Notes: a model not told the origin generated them from the letters alone. A stretch of DNA of 64,000 nt from Epiperipatus broadwayi (GCA_028023455.1 JAQFVV010000282.1:460713-524712), one strand, 5' to 3'. Shown: positions 46,159-58,759, counted from the first letter of the stretch. Numbers and translations are program-made.

Positions 46159-46307
46159 ATATATATATATATTTTTAGATAACACTCCATTCATCACCTG
46201 ACTGTTCAATAATGTATATAGCACATATGTATTAATTCAGTAAAATGACTGATTTAACAATATATATTTGAACATTTTTTAAAATATATAAGTTAGATTA
46301 AACAACT

Positions 46308-46655
46308 AAACATCACATTCTTACCATTTCTTAGGCTTGCTCATAACTGTTATTAAAACAGGCAAAACTCTCCATACAGTAATGCCACTCGGTGCAAGCC
46401 AGAGTAATCAGTGGATGCCAGAAGGCTTATGAATACATTCCCTATCTAGCGATTGCTCATCCAATATCCCCAGACTAGTTTCTGGCGTGTGGCCTTCATC
46501 AGTAAAAAGATAGGGATTTTATGCACAAGCATTCTGGCATCCATTGATTATTCTGATTTACACTCAGTGGCACTACTGTATGGAGAGTTTTTCTATTTTA
46601 ATAAACATTATGAACAAGCATAAGAAATAGTGATCGTGTGATGTTTATTGGTTTA
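46308..46655. mobile_element. Family B foldback element
   Basis: Left end AAACATCACATTCTTACCAT, right end AGTGATCGTGTGATGTTTAT, with inverted arms meeting near 46510. The minus-strand arm keeps the hammerhead core at 46458-46510: CTGATGA, AGGC-CACAC-GCCA, GAAA, ACTAGT, GUC. The 5' side of stem I has been replaced at the palindrome centre, so that copy cannot form stem I. Confidence 0.75.
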
Positions 46656-46736
46656 ATACCAATCCTGCCAATAGGGTAGTGGTGGCTATAGCTATAATAC
46701 CAATCCTGCCAATAGGGTAGTGGTGGCTATAGCTAT
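46655..46736. repeat. Tandem duplication of 41 bp
   Basis: Two exact head-to-tail units beginning AATACCAATCCTGCCAATAG lie at 46655 and 46696, in the internal part of a family B copy. Confidence 0.9.
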
Positions 46737-46739
46737 TAA

Positions 46740-47135
46740 AGACCCAAAGACACCAAAATTTATGAGTGCTGAACTGAGTTCAGACCTATATGACTATATA
46801 AGCTAATGAGATTGGATTGAAAATATTATTGTGTTTTCAATTTATTCTCATAGTTTTGTAGTTAGGTAGTGATAAAAGGTGGCTGCTGGAGGTTTGCATT
46901 AGATCCTAAGATCTAGGTGCAGTTCTCTCAGATCCATTAGATTCTAAAATCTAGGTGCAGTGCTCTCAGATCCAAGGCTTCTCTCTGATAAAGGCCACAA
47001 GTCAGAAACCAGTCTGGGGATAGTGGATGAGTACACACTAGTTAGGGATTTTATGCACAGGCCTTCTGGCATCCATTGATTACTCTAGCTGGCACTGAAT
47101 GGCACTACTGTATAGAAAGTTTTGCCTGTTTAAAA
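46740..47135 (+). mobile_element. Family B copy with internal region
   Basis: It includes the internal block matching 29480-29700 inverted, a partial duplication of GATCTAGGTGCAGT...CTCTCAGATCCA (46912 and 46951), a ribozyme region at about 46970-47030 and the GGCACTACTGTATAGAAAG end. The ribozyme box reads CTGATAA, losing a conserved G, so it is probably inactive; GAAA is kept. Confidence 0.7.
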
Positions 47136-47139
47136 TTAA

Positions 47140-48610
47140 ACTAGTATACTATTTATTTATATTTGGTACAAATATATTGGCATTTGGTAAAAGCTAAAAG
47201 AAAAAGCAGAGTTAGCGATCTTATTAAAAAGTCGCAATTAAATTTTTTTTTGTTTGTATAATTTTTTTTTAAAACATGCAATGGAAGTTACATTTTGCAT
47301 TCATTTTTTTTTTATGTGATTAAAAATAAAAATTAAAATTGGAACGAATAAAAGACATGCAGATTACTAATCCAGATAAATTAAAAGAATTCCAAAAGTA
47401 AAAAGATTACAATTAGAAAAATCTTTTTAGGTAATTAAAGATGGCAGAATTATGCTAAAAAAAGACTTTGTAACTTAAATTTAAGAAAGAGTGTACAAGA
47501 TTGTGCTAATAAAAGGACAAAAGAAAATAGATGTGCAGAGAAGTCTAAAAATGGATCATGACTATAAAAAGTCAGAAAATCTTAAAACTGGGCCTTTGTC
47601 TTTTCCTTAACTAGCAGCTTCCATTAGGTCTGGGATAGAGAAAATATCCTATCCTGGACTACTCTATACAGGACTACCATTACTCATATGCTGAAGTGGA
47701 TCGTCATGCAGAGTGGAATCGACGCGTTTATAGATACCTTTCATCATATACGTCACTCAGAATGAAACGTCGAGTCTAGCCATTAGGACAGGCCAAGAAA
47801 TTACAAGAATGTTTATAGAGGAAAACTAGTTAACTTCAATGAGCTCTTCAAAACACGTACTACAAAACTTACCGGTAAGATTATTCACATCCCGATTGTG
47901 ACTAAATTAAATGTTTGCAAATGATCGTTCCTATAAGCTTATAGTATTACTACTAATAGAGACATTTGCAGAATTCTCAAGGTGAATTTTAATGATTAAA
48001 CTGTTTTAGTTAGTTGATTTAATATCTGGATTAGTGTGCGTGTAATCTTCCCAATTAATTATTAATGTGTTTTTAATATTTTTATTTGTTAGAATAAAAA
48101 AATATTTATTTCTAATATCAGCTATTCATTGTGCGTTATTGATAATAGTTATCAAATTTATTAATGATAATTATTAAAGTTATTTATTTTAATCTATTAG
48201 AATTTGAATGTATAACTTACCCTTTGCCAATATTTATTAATTATGCCCCGGGAATAATATCTAGAAAATAATCTTAGTTACGGTAAACTATGACCCAGTT
48301 TTCTTTTAAAATCATTTTCTTTTTTTTATTTACGATGTGCGATGCGACGGATTTCAGCAGATTCTTGTATGAATCCTGGCACCTTATTAAAATAAATAAA
48401 AGGCTGATTCCGCCGTTAGTGTAAGTCGAAATAATTGGTAGGCCAGTTAATCAGGAAATATAGCTACGTTTTATAGAAATACGAACGAAATATTTATATT
48501 TTCTATATTCATAGCTTGATTAACTTTCACTAAATTTACAGTGAGTAAAAGAAGGCCTACCAGATCTAACAAAACATGGAAAATGTTACACTAGAGATGC
48601 ACATAATAAT
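47140..48610. other. No gene recognised
   Basis: No ORF above 60 codons, known domain or repeat family seen. Confidence 0.45.
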
Positions 48611-48614
48611 TGTA

Positions 48615-49369
48615 TTAACCCTTTTCCCGCGCTCGACGAGACTCCTCGTCGACATCTAAAATCACTCTAACTTAGTTCGTTTTTATACGATAAAATTCGT
48701 TAAATACGTATTTAATTCGTTTTTAAAAGTTCTGTACGATGGTGACATCTTCCGATTTATTTTAGAAGTAAAAAATAAAAAAAAATGCATTTTAAACCTA
48801 AACAAAGAAGGAACATTATTTGTGATTGGTTCTTAGCATGCTCTCAGCCGAAAAAGACATTCTGATTGGCTGGAAAGAACAAAGAAACTGCCTGATCAAA
48901 GAAAATAAAGAAAAACGCTGAGATTTTCATTTCGAATACGATTTAAATTATTATTAAATAATATTTATGGAAATTAAACATAATTTTCAGAGAGAATAAT
49001 AAAAAAACAAAATTATTTTCGAAAAATATTGAAGATTTAAGTAAATATATTGAAGATGTAGTAAAAAGAAATATTTACTTTTCTATAACGTAAAAGTCGA
49101 TCTTTTTGTTTACATTATAACTTTTATGTTGCCGATATAGAATATCTTAGAATAAATAAATAGCAATTTATTTTTGAAAGAACTTTCGTTTTCTTCATGA
49201 CCTGAAAAATTAATTATATACTTTTTATAAACGTATCTGAGTTGAATTTAATATTATAGACGAATATGTTTTAACAATAGGCTTTGTCTTCAGTTTGTGA
49301 GTTGGCCAATTAAAAGATTTGATTTTTATCTCATACAACCAATGATTTAATTAGCGGTTTAAGGGTTAA
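48615..49369 (+). mobile_element. piggyBac-type MITE, copy 3 (755 bp)
   Basis: TTAA-flanked, with ends TTAACCCTTTTCCCGCG and GCGGTTTAAGGGTTAA. Near the left end a perfect 7-bp hairpin, CGACGAG-ACTC-CTCGTCG, adds a subterminal structure. Several CCAAT/ATTGG boxes lie inside. No transposase. It is the same length as copy 4 and almost identical. Confidence 0.85.
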
Positions 49370-49379
49370 ATTAACCTAA

Positions 49380-52300
49380 TAATAAAAAAATGTAAAAATG
49401 AAAAAGGGAAATACATGAATGAATAGTGATTGCTATTATCTTGCTTACAGAGATCTCATGTTAAGAGTTCAATGATTTTTGCAAATGCCTTTATGCAAGG
49501 TTTGAACATAGTTATGTCTAACAGCAGTGTGTAGATTTAATGGCACAGAGCCTTTCGTGTTTGATAAGTCATATTTTCCATTTTAATAAATTTTGATGCT
49601 TTCTCATATCTTCAGCAAAATTTTATTCTGGTGGCAGGCTGGCTGGATGTTTGGATTAATAATGTTTCATATAATGAGGCAATTCAGGACACAGGGAGAG
49701 TGTGGTAGCATAATTTAAATAATTGATCTGTTGTTCTCTTGGAGAAAGTAATGGTTTACTATCAAAATTATATCAGAAACATCAGAATACTGACTCAATT
49801 GACAATGGATTATAGCTGTATAGCAGTGGATTCAACATAATACATTATAGAATTCAAACTAATGCTACCCTGGAATGGTAATGGGAAGCTGGTGCTAACT
49901 TCTCTAATCACTAGTTTCCATTTTCTTGGTAAAGCTTCCCATGGCAGGATGATTGAAGATCTTGACTACACATTTTCCTAGGTTTTTATATGACTTGTAA
50001 ACAAAAGGTATCCAGATTTAGTTTTTAATGTGTTTTTCTGCTAATAAGTCATTTTAATCAATTCATCTCAAATTCAATGGCATTTCCCTATTAATTGACA
50101 TTCTAAATTCAGAACACTTGTTGTTTACTCATTTCTTGTGGCAAGTATTGCTTAACATATTTTTTATCATGTGCCAAATACATTAACCAGGTTTTTTATC
50201 AAGACAATCAAACTTTGTCTGAGATTTTAGAAATTAAATCTGCATTTTTGCCCCCTGCTGAAAATTTTGCAAAACTTTTTTTTTACGGCTTTAAAATTCA
50301 TGTATATTTATTTTTTAATATTTTAAATACAAAAACTTGAAAAGATGGCAGGAAATTTAAATACGCAGTCCATCAAATTTCAAGCTCCATGATGATTGGG
50401 TAACCATTATATATTTTGTGATCTCAACTTTGCAAGATTACAAACTTTCCATTCATTAAGAAAATATCATACAATTATTTTATTTCAGACAATGTCGTAA
50501 TTCATCAATAAAATAAGACACTAATATTACATCAAGAATTAATTTAACAATTTATCTGGCCACATATTAATTAACACAGAGTTATATTTTCATGATTATA
50601 CAGACTATACATTATAAGGGAAATCTACATGAGGAGTGGATAAACTCTTACTGAACACTTCTACAATAATTCATCTGATTCTAAATACACTGTTGGTGAG
50701 GAACTTTTTCCTCATCACCAAAAATATAAAAAAAACATCACATAACTTCCTAAACATCATTTAATCATACTTCAACAATAATTCATCTACTTCTAAATAC
50801 ACTACTGGTGGGGAACTTTTTTCCTCATCACCAGGGATCTAAGAAAACATCACTTAACTTCAAAAAATATCATTTAATCATATGCATATAATATAAACTA
50901 GGCTCTACTCATGGAAAAACATATACTAAATAAGCAAAATCTTTTATCCCTGCAAACATTATAACGCAATCAGATTTCTTTCCATTCTCAAAGCTCTTCT
51001 AAAGATCGAACATTATAAATACACGCTGGCAGATAAATACATACAGATAACATACTAATCCATTCCATTCAGTAGAATATGACAGCATCTGAAATTTATA
51101 CATAAAAATATTCACAAACTGAACTTTATCAAACAAATGTCATAATTGTGCAAAACGGACACACACCCGCGAATAAAAGTATATATAAAATTAACTCTAA
51201 ATTACACACTATTCAGGCAACATGGTAATTAAATATTGCATCAAGGTATAATTTTTAATTCAGAATAAACTTTAGGTTACTTTTTAAAATTTAATGGTTA
51301 TAATTATTACGAACGAACTTTCTTTCATATCTAGCAAACTATTTCTATTATATGTTCATTGATTGAAAAAAGAACAAAATTCTCACTTTGAGATAATAAA
51401 GTATACAAAATAAATATAAACCTCTCTAATAATATATTAAAAAAAAAATTTCTTTCTTTTACCTTCATAAAAGAACAATAAGACCTATTTGTACACAATC
51501 AATTTTTACCAGCGTATTCCTCATTTGGATACGCTTCGGAGATGGTCTTGAAGGTCAAAATAACCCAAATTATCAATAAAACCTAATAATAAGTAAGCCT
51601 ATTATCAATAATATACATTAATAATGACAAGCAATAAAAAAGAAATAAAAAACAAAAGTTATTTGTTTTGTAACTTAAAATAAAAGTTCACTTGCAAAGC
51701 TCTGCTCCGGGTTTATGAAACAATATGGGACACATTCCAAACCGAATTTAAATAAAACAAACTTCTGCAGGATAACTTAAAAAATATAATCATAACTTAA
51801 ATCTGACCTAGCACCTCCAGTGTTCATAGCATATCTATTTGAGGTACCAAATCACACACACAAGCAATTAATTTCTTCGTTATTATACTGAAAATATAAG
51901 ACATTCTCCGTTGTAGTGCTAAATTAAATACGCAAATATTCTCAGTAGTTTTCTTGAATAGCATTTAACACTTTATAGTCTATTATACGCATGGTTTATT
52001 CTTAAATATTATCAATTAAGATACCACGGTTCCTTAGTAATTCCACAATTAATAATACTTTGTTTTATATTCCATCTTTATCGAAGAGAACAAAATTACC
52101 CGCATTTCTATTCCTCCATTCAATTTAAGCAAATATTTAATTTGAAGTAACTCACATTTTATTTCCTTCATTTAAAATATGTATTATTTCCAGAAATACC
52201 AGATAAATAAATACTGTTATCTCTTTATGGTGAATTTGAACATGGCATGATTTATCAAAATATGCGTATTCTTAATTCTATGTTTAATCCTCAAAAAAAC

Positions 52301-53970
52301 ACAACACGGAAAATAATGAAGAATTAAAATATATTCTGTAAAATAGTTCTGCATGTGTTTCCCAGATATATTAAAATACACATGTTGGTTAGTGATACAA
52401 CAATAATATTCATGCAATTTATTCTTATTTAAAATGACAATGAAATGAAGTAGTGTAGACTGGATGTTATCAACATACATTTTTAAAAGAGCAATAGTTA
52501 TGAAGAGGTTAATTCAAAACATTTAAATCGAGGAGAGCAAAGTAAACTGTGTACCTTTTGAAAATTTAGAATTCCATTTTAATCAATTCTTCCCATAATA
52601 AATTTCTTAAGATCCTTTCGATGTTTTACTCCAAAGTCTTTTTTAAAATCAATTTGACTTCAGCAACTGTTTTTTTTTAATTTTCACAATAATGAGCCAC
52701 TGTTTTCTGGCTACAATTACATTACATAATATGCAATTTTTTCACTGGAGATCTTTGTTAAATAGCTCTCTTTAGCAAGAATGGTCATTTCCCTTCACAA
52801 GGTTACTCCCACGCTTCTTTTCTATCTAAGCTAATTACATATTCAAAAAAAAATATTTTCTAAAAAAAAAAACATTTTGATTTTAGAATTAAATCAAGAC
52901 AAAAAATAATAATAAAATAAATAGCTTTTATAAACTTGAAAAAAAAAAAGAATATTAATTAACTATTAAACAAAAATGATTAATAATTTATTTAATTTGT
53001 GACATAATTCATTGATTCAACTATCTATTAATCATTGGAAATAAATATATATTTGTTAAATTATTTAAGATAATTACTGTAATTTAAATGTTTTATTGTA
53101 CATGTACTATTGTTTGCTGTTGTTAAAAGATGAAAATGAAATGAAACATAATACAGACATATATGCATGCACATGTACTGCAACCTAAATATTAAACTAT
53201 CCTAACTAAATATAATTGAAATGGCTATTAATTGTTGACAAAAGGATAAGTACTAATGAATAAAGGATTTTGAAACCATTCAACCAAATATTACACTAAT
53301 ATAAAATAACCTTGCATTTTCCTGCCCAAATATACCAATTCCTATAATAACAACCCCTCTCTCTGGCATTAAATGCTTCACTAACCACAACAATAATAAC
53401 AAATACTTATAAAGTGGTCAATAAACCCATAAGCGATCCATATCCAAGCTTTAAACAATCTCCAGCAAAAAAAAATTAAAATTCTAAGGCTATTTCTTTT
53501 TTTTTTAACATAATATAACTATTCGATGCAGATACAAAGCATCTCAATTTCTTGTGCCCTTTCAGATGGTCACAATATATATATATATATAAATTATAAT
53601 ATAAATATTATTGAAGTAAATAAAAATATATGTAAAATTTAAAAATAAAGCTTTCAAATTACAATGAAATTTATTTTTCATCTTGGCAAACACAATATAA
53701 ATGCCTCATTACATTATGCAAAGACTAAGGAAATTCAGTTGTTGTTTTTTTCTGCTAATCCTCTCCCTTACAGCTGGGAAATTAAAATACAGATTCATTA
53801 TTAATGTTTTCATGAAGTGTTGTGATGATGGTATTTTAATTTTATTTATATGTTGGACTATTTCCATCATCTAATATTAAGTATTGAATGTTTTTAAAAA
53901 TAATAACTTTATTTTAATTGCTAAAGCTATTAATATATGGTGTATCTGAACTTAGTTTAGTTCCATATGG
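49380..53970. other. Long AT-rich stretch, no gene recognised
   Basis: The ORF at 52217-52480 (minus) has no recognisable domain. A 112-bp direct duplication lies at 50656-50885. A weak relative of the 4600 kb-side TTGGACTATTTCCATCAT block is seen at 53853. Confidence 0.45.
50656..50885. repeat. Diverged tandem duplication, about 112 bp
   Basis: ACAATAATTCATCT occurs at 50663 and 50775. Each unit has a hairpin-forming GGTGAGGAAC...TCCTCATCACC block and ends CATTTAATCATA. Confidence 0.75.
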
Positions 53971-53974
53971 TTAT

Positions 53975-54185
53975 TTATGTTAGATAGCTGGATTGGAAGA
54001 CATATGGATGTCTGAAAATTTCAGATTTTATTAGATAAAGTGCTGGGCTTTCCTGGTATGTTTAATCTAATGCTTGAATATCCTAGCACCTCACTGATAA
54101 CACCAGTAGCAAAAACTGGTCTGGGGTTGGGGATATTCTGCAAATCTTGCTAAGAGCTTATTTTGCAAGCTCTATATATGATATT
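53975..54185 (+). repeat. Family C fragment
   Basis: GGAAGACATATGGATGTCTG, TTTATTAGATAAAGTGCTGG, CCTAGCACCTCACTGAT and AAACTGGTCTGGGG match the family C foldback at 24.7-25.3 kb and the piece at 23.9 kb. The ribozyme-like core is degraded (CTGATAA, no GAAA). Confidence 0.65.
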
Positions 54186-54320
54186 AAAAATTACATTTTA
54201 AGGTATGTAATCTATTTGATGTAACATAATGTAATCAAGTAATATGTTCTCCATAATATATTCTTTTATAAAAAGTTTAAATTTTGTATATTTATTCATA
54301 ATTTTGTATGAAAATCAAAC

Positions 54321-54640
54321 TATGAGGTGTACTTAAAAATAACCAGATTCTCTGGAGGAAAAATTAGTTGTAGTCTGTTTCTACTATGAGATGCCTCTTG
54401 AGGGACCCACCTATATCAATCAGCTGGTCACTGTTATTCAGTAAAGTCATGTTAAAATATAGTAAATGTTTTTGTTAAGTATATCTCCTATTTGTTTTAT
54501 TTTTGTAATGACTGAAATTTTGGGACAATGTGAATTCTGTTTTTTTATTAGGGAAAATGAAAGAAAATTTAGTTATAATAATTAAAACAATTTACAAGCA
54601 GATTGCACTGAGAAAAACACAACTTTTTCTTTTTATTTTT
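54321..54640 (+). pseudogene. Possible mariner-like 5' remnant
   Basis: After a TA dinucleotide the sequence reads TGAGGTGTACTTAAAAATAA, resembling the terminal repeat of many mariner elements. About 185 bases on, an ATG at 54508 opens a short frame, MTEILGQCEFCFFIRENERK, recalling the FCF-containing N-terminus of mariner transposases. The frame stops at 54583 and the element is interrupted by a tRNA-like SINE. No catalytic part remains. The identification is tentative. Confidence 0.4.
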
Positions 54641-54641
54641 C

Positions 54642-54738
54642 CATGTGTCAAAGCATTGGCCGGGAAGCGAAGTTGCAAACCCGGGACAACTGCTTGCAAG
54701 GCAGATGTGCTGACTACTCGACCACCAATGGTTGACGG
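54642..54738 (-). repeat. tRNA-like SINE head, copy 3
   Basis: Minus strand: TGGTGGTCGAGTAGTCAGCA with an A box, a CTGCCTTGCAAGCAG anticodon-like arm and a CCCGGG/CCCGG arm. It matches copies at 3.9 and 21.3 kb. A (GAT)n run (54805-54818) lies beyond its 5' side. Confidence 0.62.
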
Positions 54739-54888
54739 AGGATTAATGGAAATGCTTAATTCCCCATGTCCCAAAAAATGTGACAAAAGAATTCTTATGT
54801 CATGATGATGATGATGAAATATATAAAGGCTTTTTTATTGCTGTTAAATAAAATATTGCTTTTTGTACATACAGATATATTGTACCGG

Positions 54889-57728
54889 TCGAAAATGTAT
54901 GTCCATCCAACAAGACTTATAATCTAAGCAAAAGTACCCATGCCCGAGATACACAGGTCAGGAGCAATCATGAATTCTAACCTATTTGCCCATTCCCCAA
55001 ATCTATAACACTACGGACAACACTCTACGGTGATACTACATAAATTAATTATTTCCGGGCCCGGTGCTATATCGTTTTGCATGAGAACTCAGCTGATGAT
55101 GATGATGAGAGATTGAGTGAACCCAAGATATGTTAAAACATACATAAATATAAATATTAATGAGATTCGAACAACTTATTCAAGTTTAATATATATAAAT
55201 ATTTATTTTGACAAAAATTCAAGATGTTATATATATTCAACTTCACGCATTTAAAATTTTAATTTTGGTTACAAATATTTGACGATCTTTTTACAATTAT
55301 TTTATTTTAATAGATATCAATTTAGTGTGGCGGTTACAATACTGACATATATTTCAAATAGAATTTTATTCAATGTACAAAAATAAATTTATCTGGTTGA
55401 TTGGTAGACGTTTATACATTTAGAAATACTGTACATGTAAAAATATAATAATAGGAGTTTCGCTGATTATAAGACTTGAATATAATGCCCTTGGCATTGG
55501 ATACATATTTTCACTTATGGACTTTATTTACAACACTAAAATGAGGATACTTTGTGATCAAAATATACTTAAAAACATTTATTTATTTTACATTTTCGAC
55601 ATTTAAGAATAGAATATAGCGAAACTATAATTGCGGGAATGGCTTATTCAATAAAGGGGAGGGCAGCTTCATGAGAGGTTGTATTTAAACTCCAATGGAA
55701 AATATTACAAGAGAAAAATGTTTCATTATCACATATCATTATGATTTATTTTGTCAAACAGGCTAAAAGAAAAACAAACTATAAGAAATTGTGGTGTTAG
55801 CATAATGGCCGAATATCTGCGGATCCAATATTTTGAGGTTCTTTATCATAATAATATGGAAGAAAACAGTCTAGCCGACTTGCCACCCCACATTTTGTGG
55901 AATCGGTTGACAAAAGGTCCTCAGACAGAGATGCACTGTGCCAAACTTTGCTGGAATTTTCTCAAGCATTGCTCTCGTTACGCGAGTACATATATATATA
56001 TAGATATGGTCTAGGGATATTCATTGCCCTATTTACAACCTGAAACGAAGATGAGACGACTCAGGCATTCCAATGCACATCTCTAGATAAAGCTTAATAA
56101 TATGAAGAGTGGCCTATGCTAACAACGCTATTATAATAATGTAAAGTCATTGGATTTAAAGAATAAATATAAAGCCTTAAATAGTTTAACAAATACGTAA
56201 TGACATGTTAAAATAATGACCCGTGTGAGATAAAATCATTTATTAAAAGTTAACGCTATAATTAATGAAGTGTGCATTGCTCTCCTTTCTTGAATCAATA
56301 CTATTATATTTAAATATATATAAAAACTAAAATTCATGCACTTAAAAGTGCAAACAACAAAATAGAATTTGTTCACCAGCCTTTTGGCAATGATGAATAA
56401 AGAAATTTATAAAACTAACGTATACCAATATCCACCCCAGATTGCAATATACTTTTACGATAAAATATATTTTCTTAAAAAAGCATATATTCATTTTACA
56501 AGAAAAACTCAGACTTACGAACTATTTATGAAATAAATAAATAAGAACTCATTAATCTCCCCCCCCCTCTTATAAGTTTGTAAAACCGGGTTTGATTTGC
56601 ATTTAAAAATAAAAGTTTAGTGAAAAATATAGAAATATCATTTAAAATAAATTATAACCGCACTAAATTATAAGTGAGTTGAATGAAATGTTTTATAGTA
56701 GTATTAATTTATGTTATAGAGAATCGATATAAAGAAAATAAATAATTATTAGTTTTAACGTACTCGCCGATGAGCGAGTTAAAGAGATTAAATATACAAA
56801 AAACATTAATTTAAAGAGAGTTTACAAGTTATAATTTAGGTAATACGATTATAATGACTTTGGGCTGGTTACCTCAGCATTCTAGGGAATACAGACGAAT
56901 TTTGTATGGCAGGTGGCATTCTTTGACATGTCTCTTGGCCTCGGCGGTTCTTGGACAGCACAGGAACACTTGAATGGTAGAAGCTACATCATGCATAGCG
57001 AAGATTAGAGCCAAAGATGGAGGGAAAGAGGCTGAAGCCCCTCAAAAATTAAACAGACGTGAAGTCGGTTAAAGACTATTGACCTAACTCTCTCTTCACA
57101 ATAGATTTTTGGCTCTATTTATACAAAACTCTAAGGTGTTCAAAGAATGTTTTTTTAATTAAATTTTTTATCTTTAATTTACAGAAATATTTTACCTATT
57201 GTTAGTGGAGATGGAATCGTTAATAACTGTCCAAAATAATTTCAAATCAATTTCCAGATTGGAAATAGATTTGATAAAAAATGTTAATCTCTAATTAAAA
57301 TCAATTAGCTTTGTTTTAAATTTTACTCTAATTTAAAAATTCCTTTTTAATCATGAAACAAAGTAATGTTCCCACCTCTTTAATTATTCTTGGACAGTCG
57401 TCTTCCATCTTAAATATTTGTATACTTATGTGAAGAAAATATTTATAAAATAAATAACACATAGTTAAGAAAAAAAATACAAAATTATTTAAAGGATTTG
57501 CTTGTGCTTTTATATATATAAAAGCTCCATTAATATATGTATATAACTGAGTCGCATCCATAAAAGTCAATGTTTAAAATTAAAGAAAATTTTTATTTGA
57601 GATTTATATTTATAAACTTTTATAGACGCTTCTCAGAAATATACGTATAGTTTATATACATGTGACGAAAAAACAGTGGGTTAAGTGGTAGAACAGTGGA
57701 GCTCGATCTTGCTAAGATCGACTGCTAC
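54889..57728. mobile_element. LTR-like fragment(s), TGTACCGGTC start
   Basis: A sequence beginning TGTACCGGTC at 54891 abuts ATAT. Its first 250 or so bases match 60487-60740 (AGATACACAGGTCAGGA, ATGAATTCT, CTATTTGCC, ATCTATAACA). A candidate end, CTGCTACA at 57728, precedes (AT)n. If it is one element it is a 2.8-kb solo LTR or degraded element. No gag or pol seen. The boundary assignment is uncertain. Confidence 0.45.
55751..56014 (+). other. Unassigned open frame, 87 codons
   Basis: The frame includes MAEYLRIQYFEVLYHN and LPPHILWNRLTKGPQ. I recognise no domain. It lies inside the presumed LTR-like region and is probably non-coding, though its local GC is higher than its surroundings. Confidence 0.15.
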
Positions 57729-57739
57729 AATATATATAT

Positions 57740-58370
57740 ATAATAAAATTAAAATAAAGTAGAAATAATATAAATGATTTTCTTAGCAGGTTTTCACATT
57801 TTATGTCATATTCATCACAATAACACAATAATTGAAAATCTTGAGGTCACGTGTCTTGTAACGTTTCAATATTAATGCAGTTTTACATTGTTGCCTTTAC
57901 TAATAATGACATGTACTTTCTTATTCTTGCATTAAAAATGGTCTCTATCTTCACACTTGACAATAACTATATTTTTTTTTTATGGTTAACAAAACTAATC
58001 TATTTTTAGGATAAAATTTTGAATTAATTTATAGATAGTGTTTTTTTTTTATTTTTGCACTTAAACTGGCCATTTTCCCAATAATATTCAGCAGATTATA
58101 TGCAATATTTGCCTTATCTATAAAGATTTACCTTTCTTGTAGAGTTATTAATTAATGTAATAAAAGTGATTTATGACATAAACTAACATTGTAATACCTG
58201 TGGTTAATTGTCTGTGGATGAATAGAATAAATATCATTGAAATTCAATATTTGCTATATACGTAGATATACTGTTACATTTTAATGTATAATACATTTTT
58301 TTTTTAATTTTCTATAATATTTAAATAAAAGTATATATTTTATACATGTACTTGGAGTTTAGATGTGATT
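57740..58370. other. AT-rich stretch without recognisable gene
   Basis: No supported ORF or repeat unit. Confidence 0.5.
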
Positions 58371-58375
58371 ATAAG

Positions 58376-58540
58376 AAATTTGAACACAGACTTTCAAGCT
58401 GTCTTCAGCTATTCACTTTATTTCATATACACAATAACATAACTACATAGATGTAAAAAAAATAAATGATCTCCAATATATATATTTCATGCTGAACCAG
58501 CGCTCATCAGTTGGTTGAAAGTCTGTGTTTAAATCCTCTA
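58376..58540 (-). repeat. Family A fragment with hammerhead
   Basis: TTTGAACACAGACTTTCAAG, TTCATGCTGAACCAGCGCTC and GTTGGTTGAAAGTCTGTG are present. The copy stops just after the hammerhead and turns back on itself (GAAAGTCTGTGTT at 58516), a short foldback. Confidence 0.7.
58468..58520 (-). ncRNA. Hammerhead ribozyme motif, family A, core intact
   Basis: Minus strand: ACCAA, CTGATGA, stem II GCGCT-GGTTC-AGCAT, GAAA, ATATATAT, A, TTGGAG. Stem II pairs C-A once; both core boxes are intact. Confidence 0.62.
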
Positions 58541-58759
58541 TAATTTTTCAATAATATGATCATAACATAAACAAGTCACAAAAGATTATCATTACATATT
58601 TTAACATTACATACCTATCATAGTATTTATTTCATTCACAATTATAATTTTTGTTGTAATGCACTAACATCTACTCGTTCATTTATTATATTATTTTAAT
58701 ATAAACAGTTAAAACATTTAATATTTAAATACAAATATATTATATATGTTTTAAGCTAG

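Noticed and set aside
57665-57725. tRNA-Ser-like hairpin CGATCTTGCTAAGATCG
   Set aside because: An anticodon-like stem is present but no proper A and B boxes or acceptor stem; treated as part of an LTR-like end.
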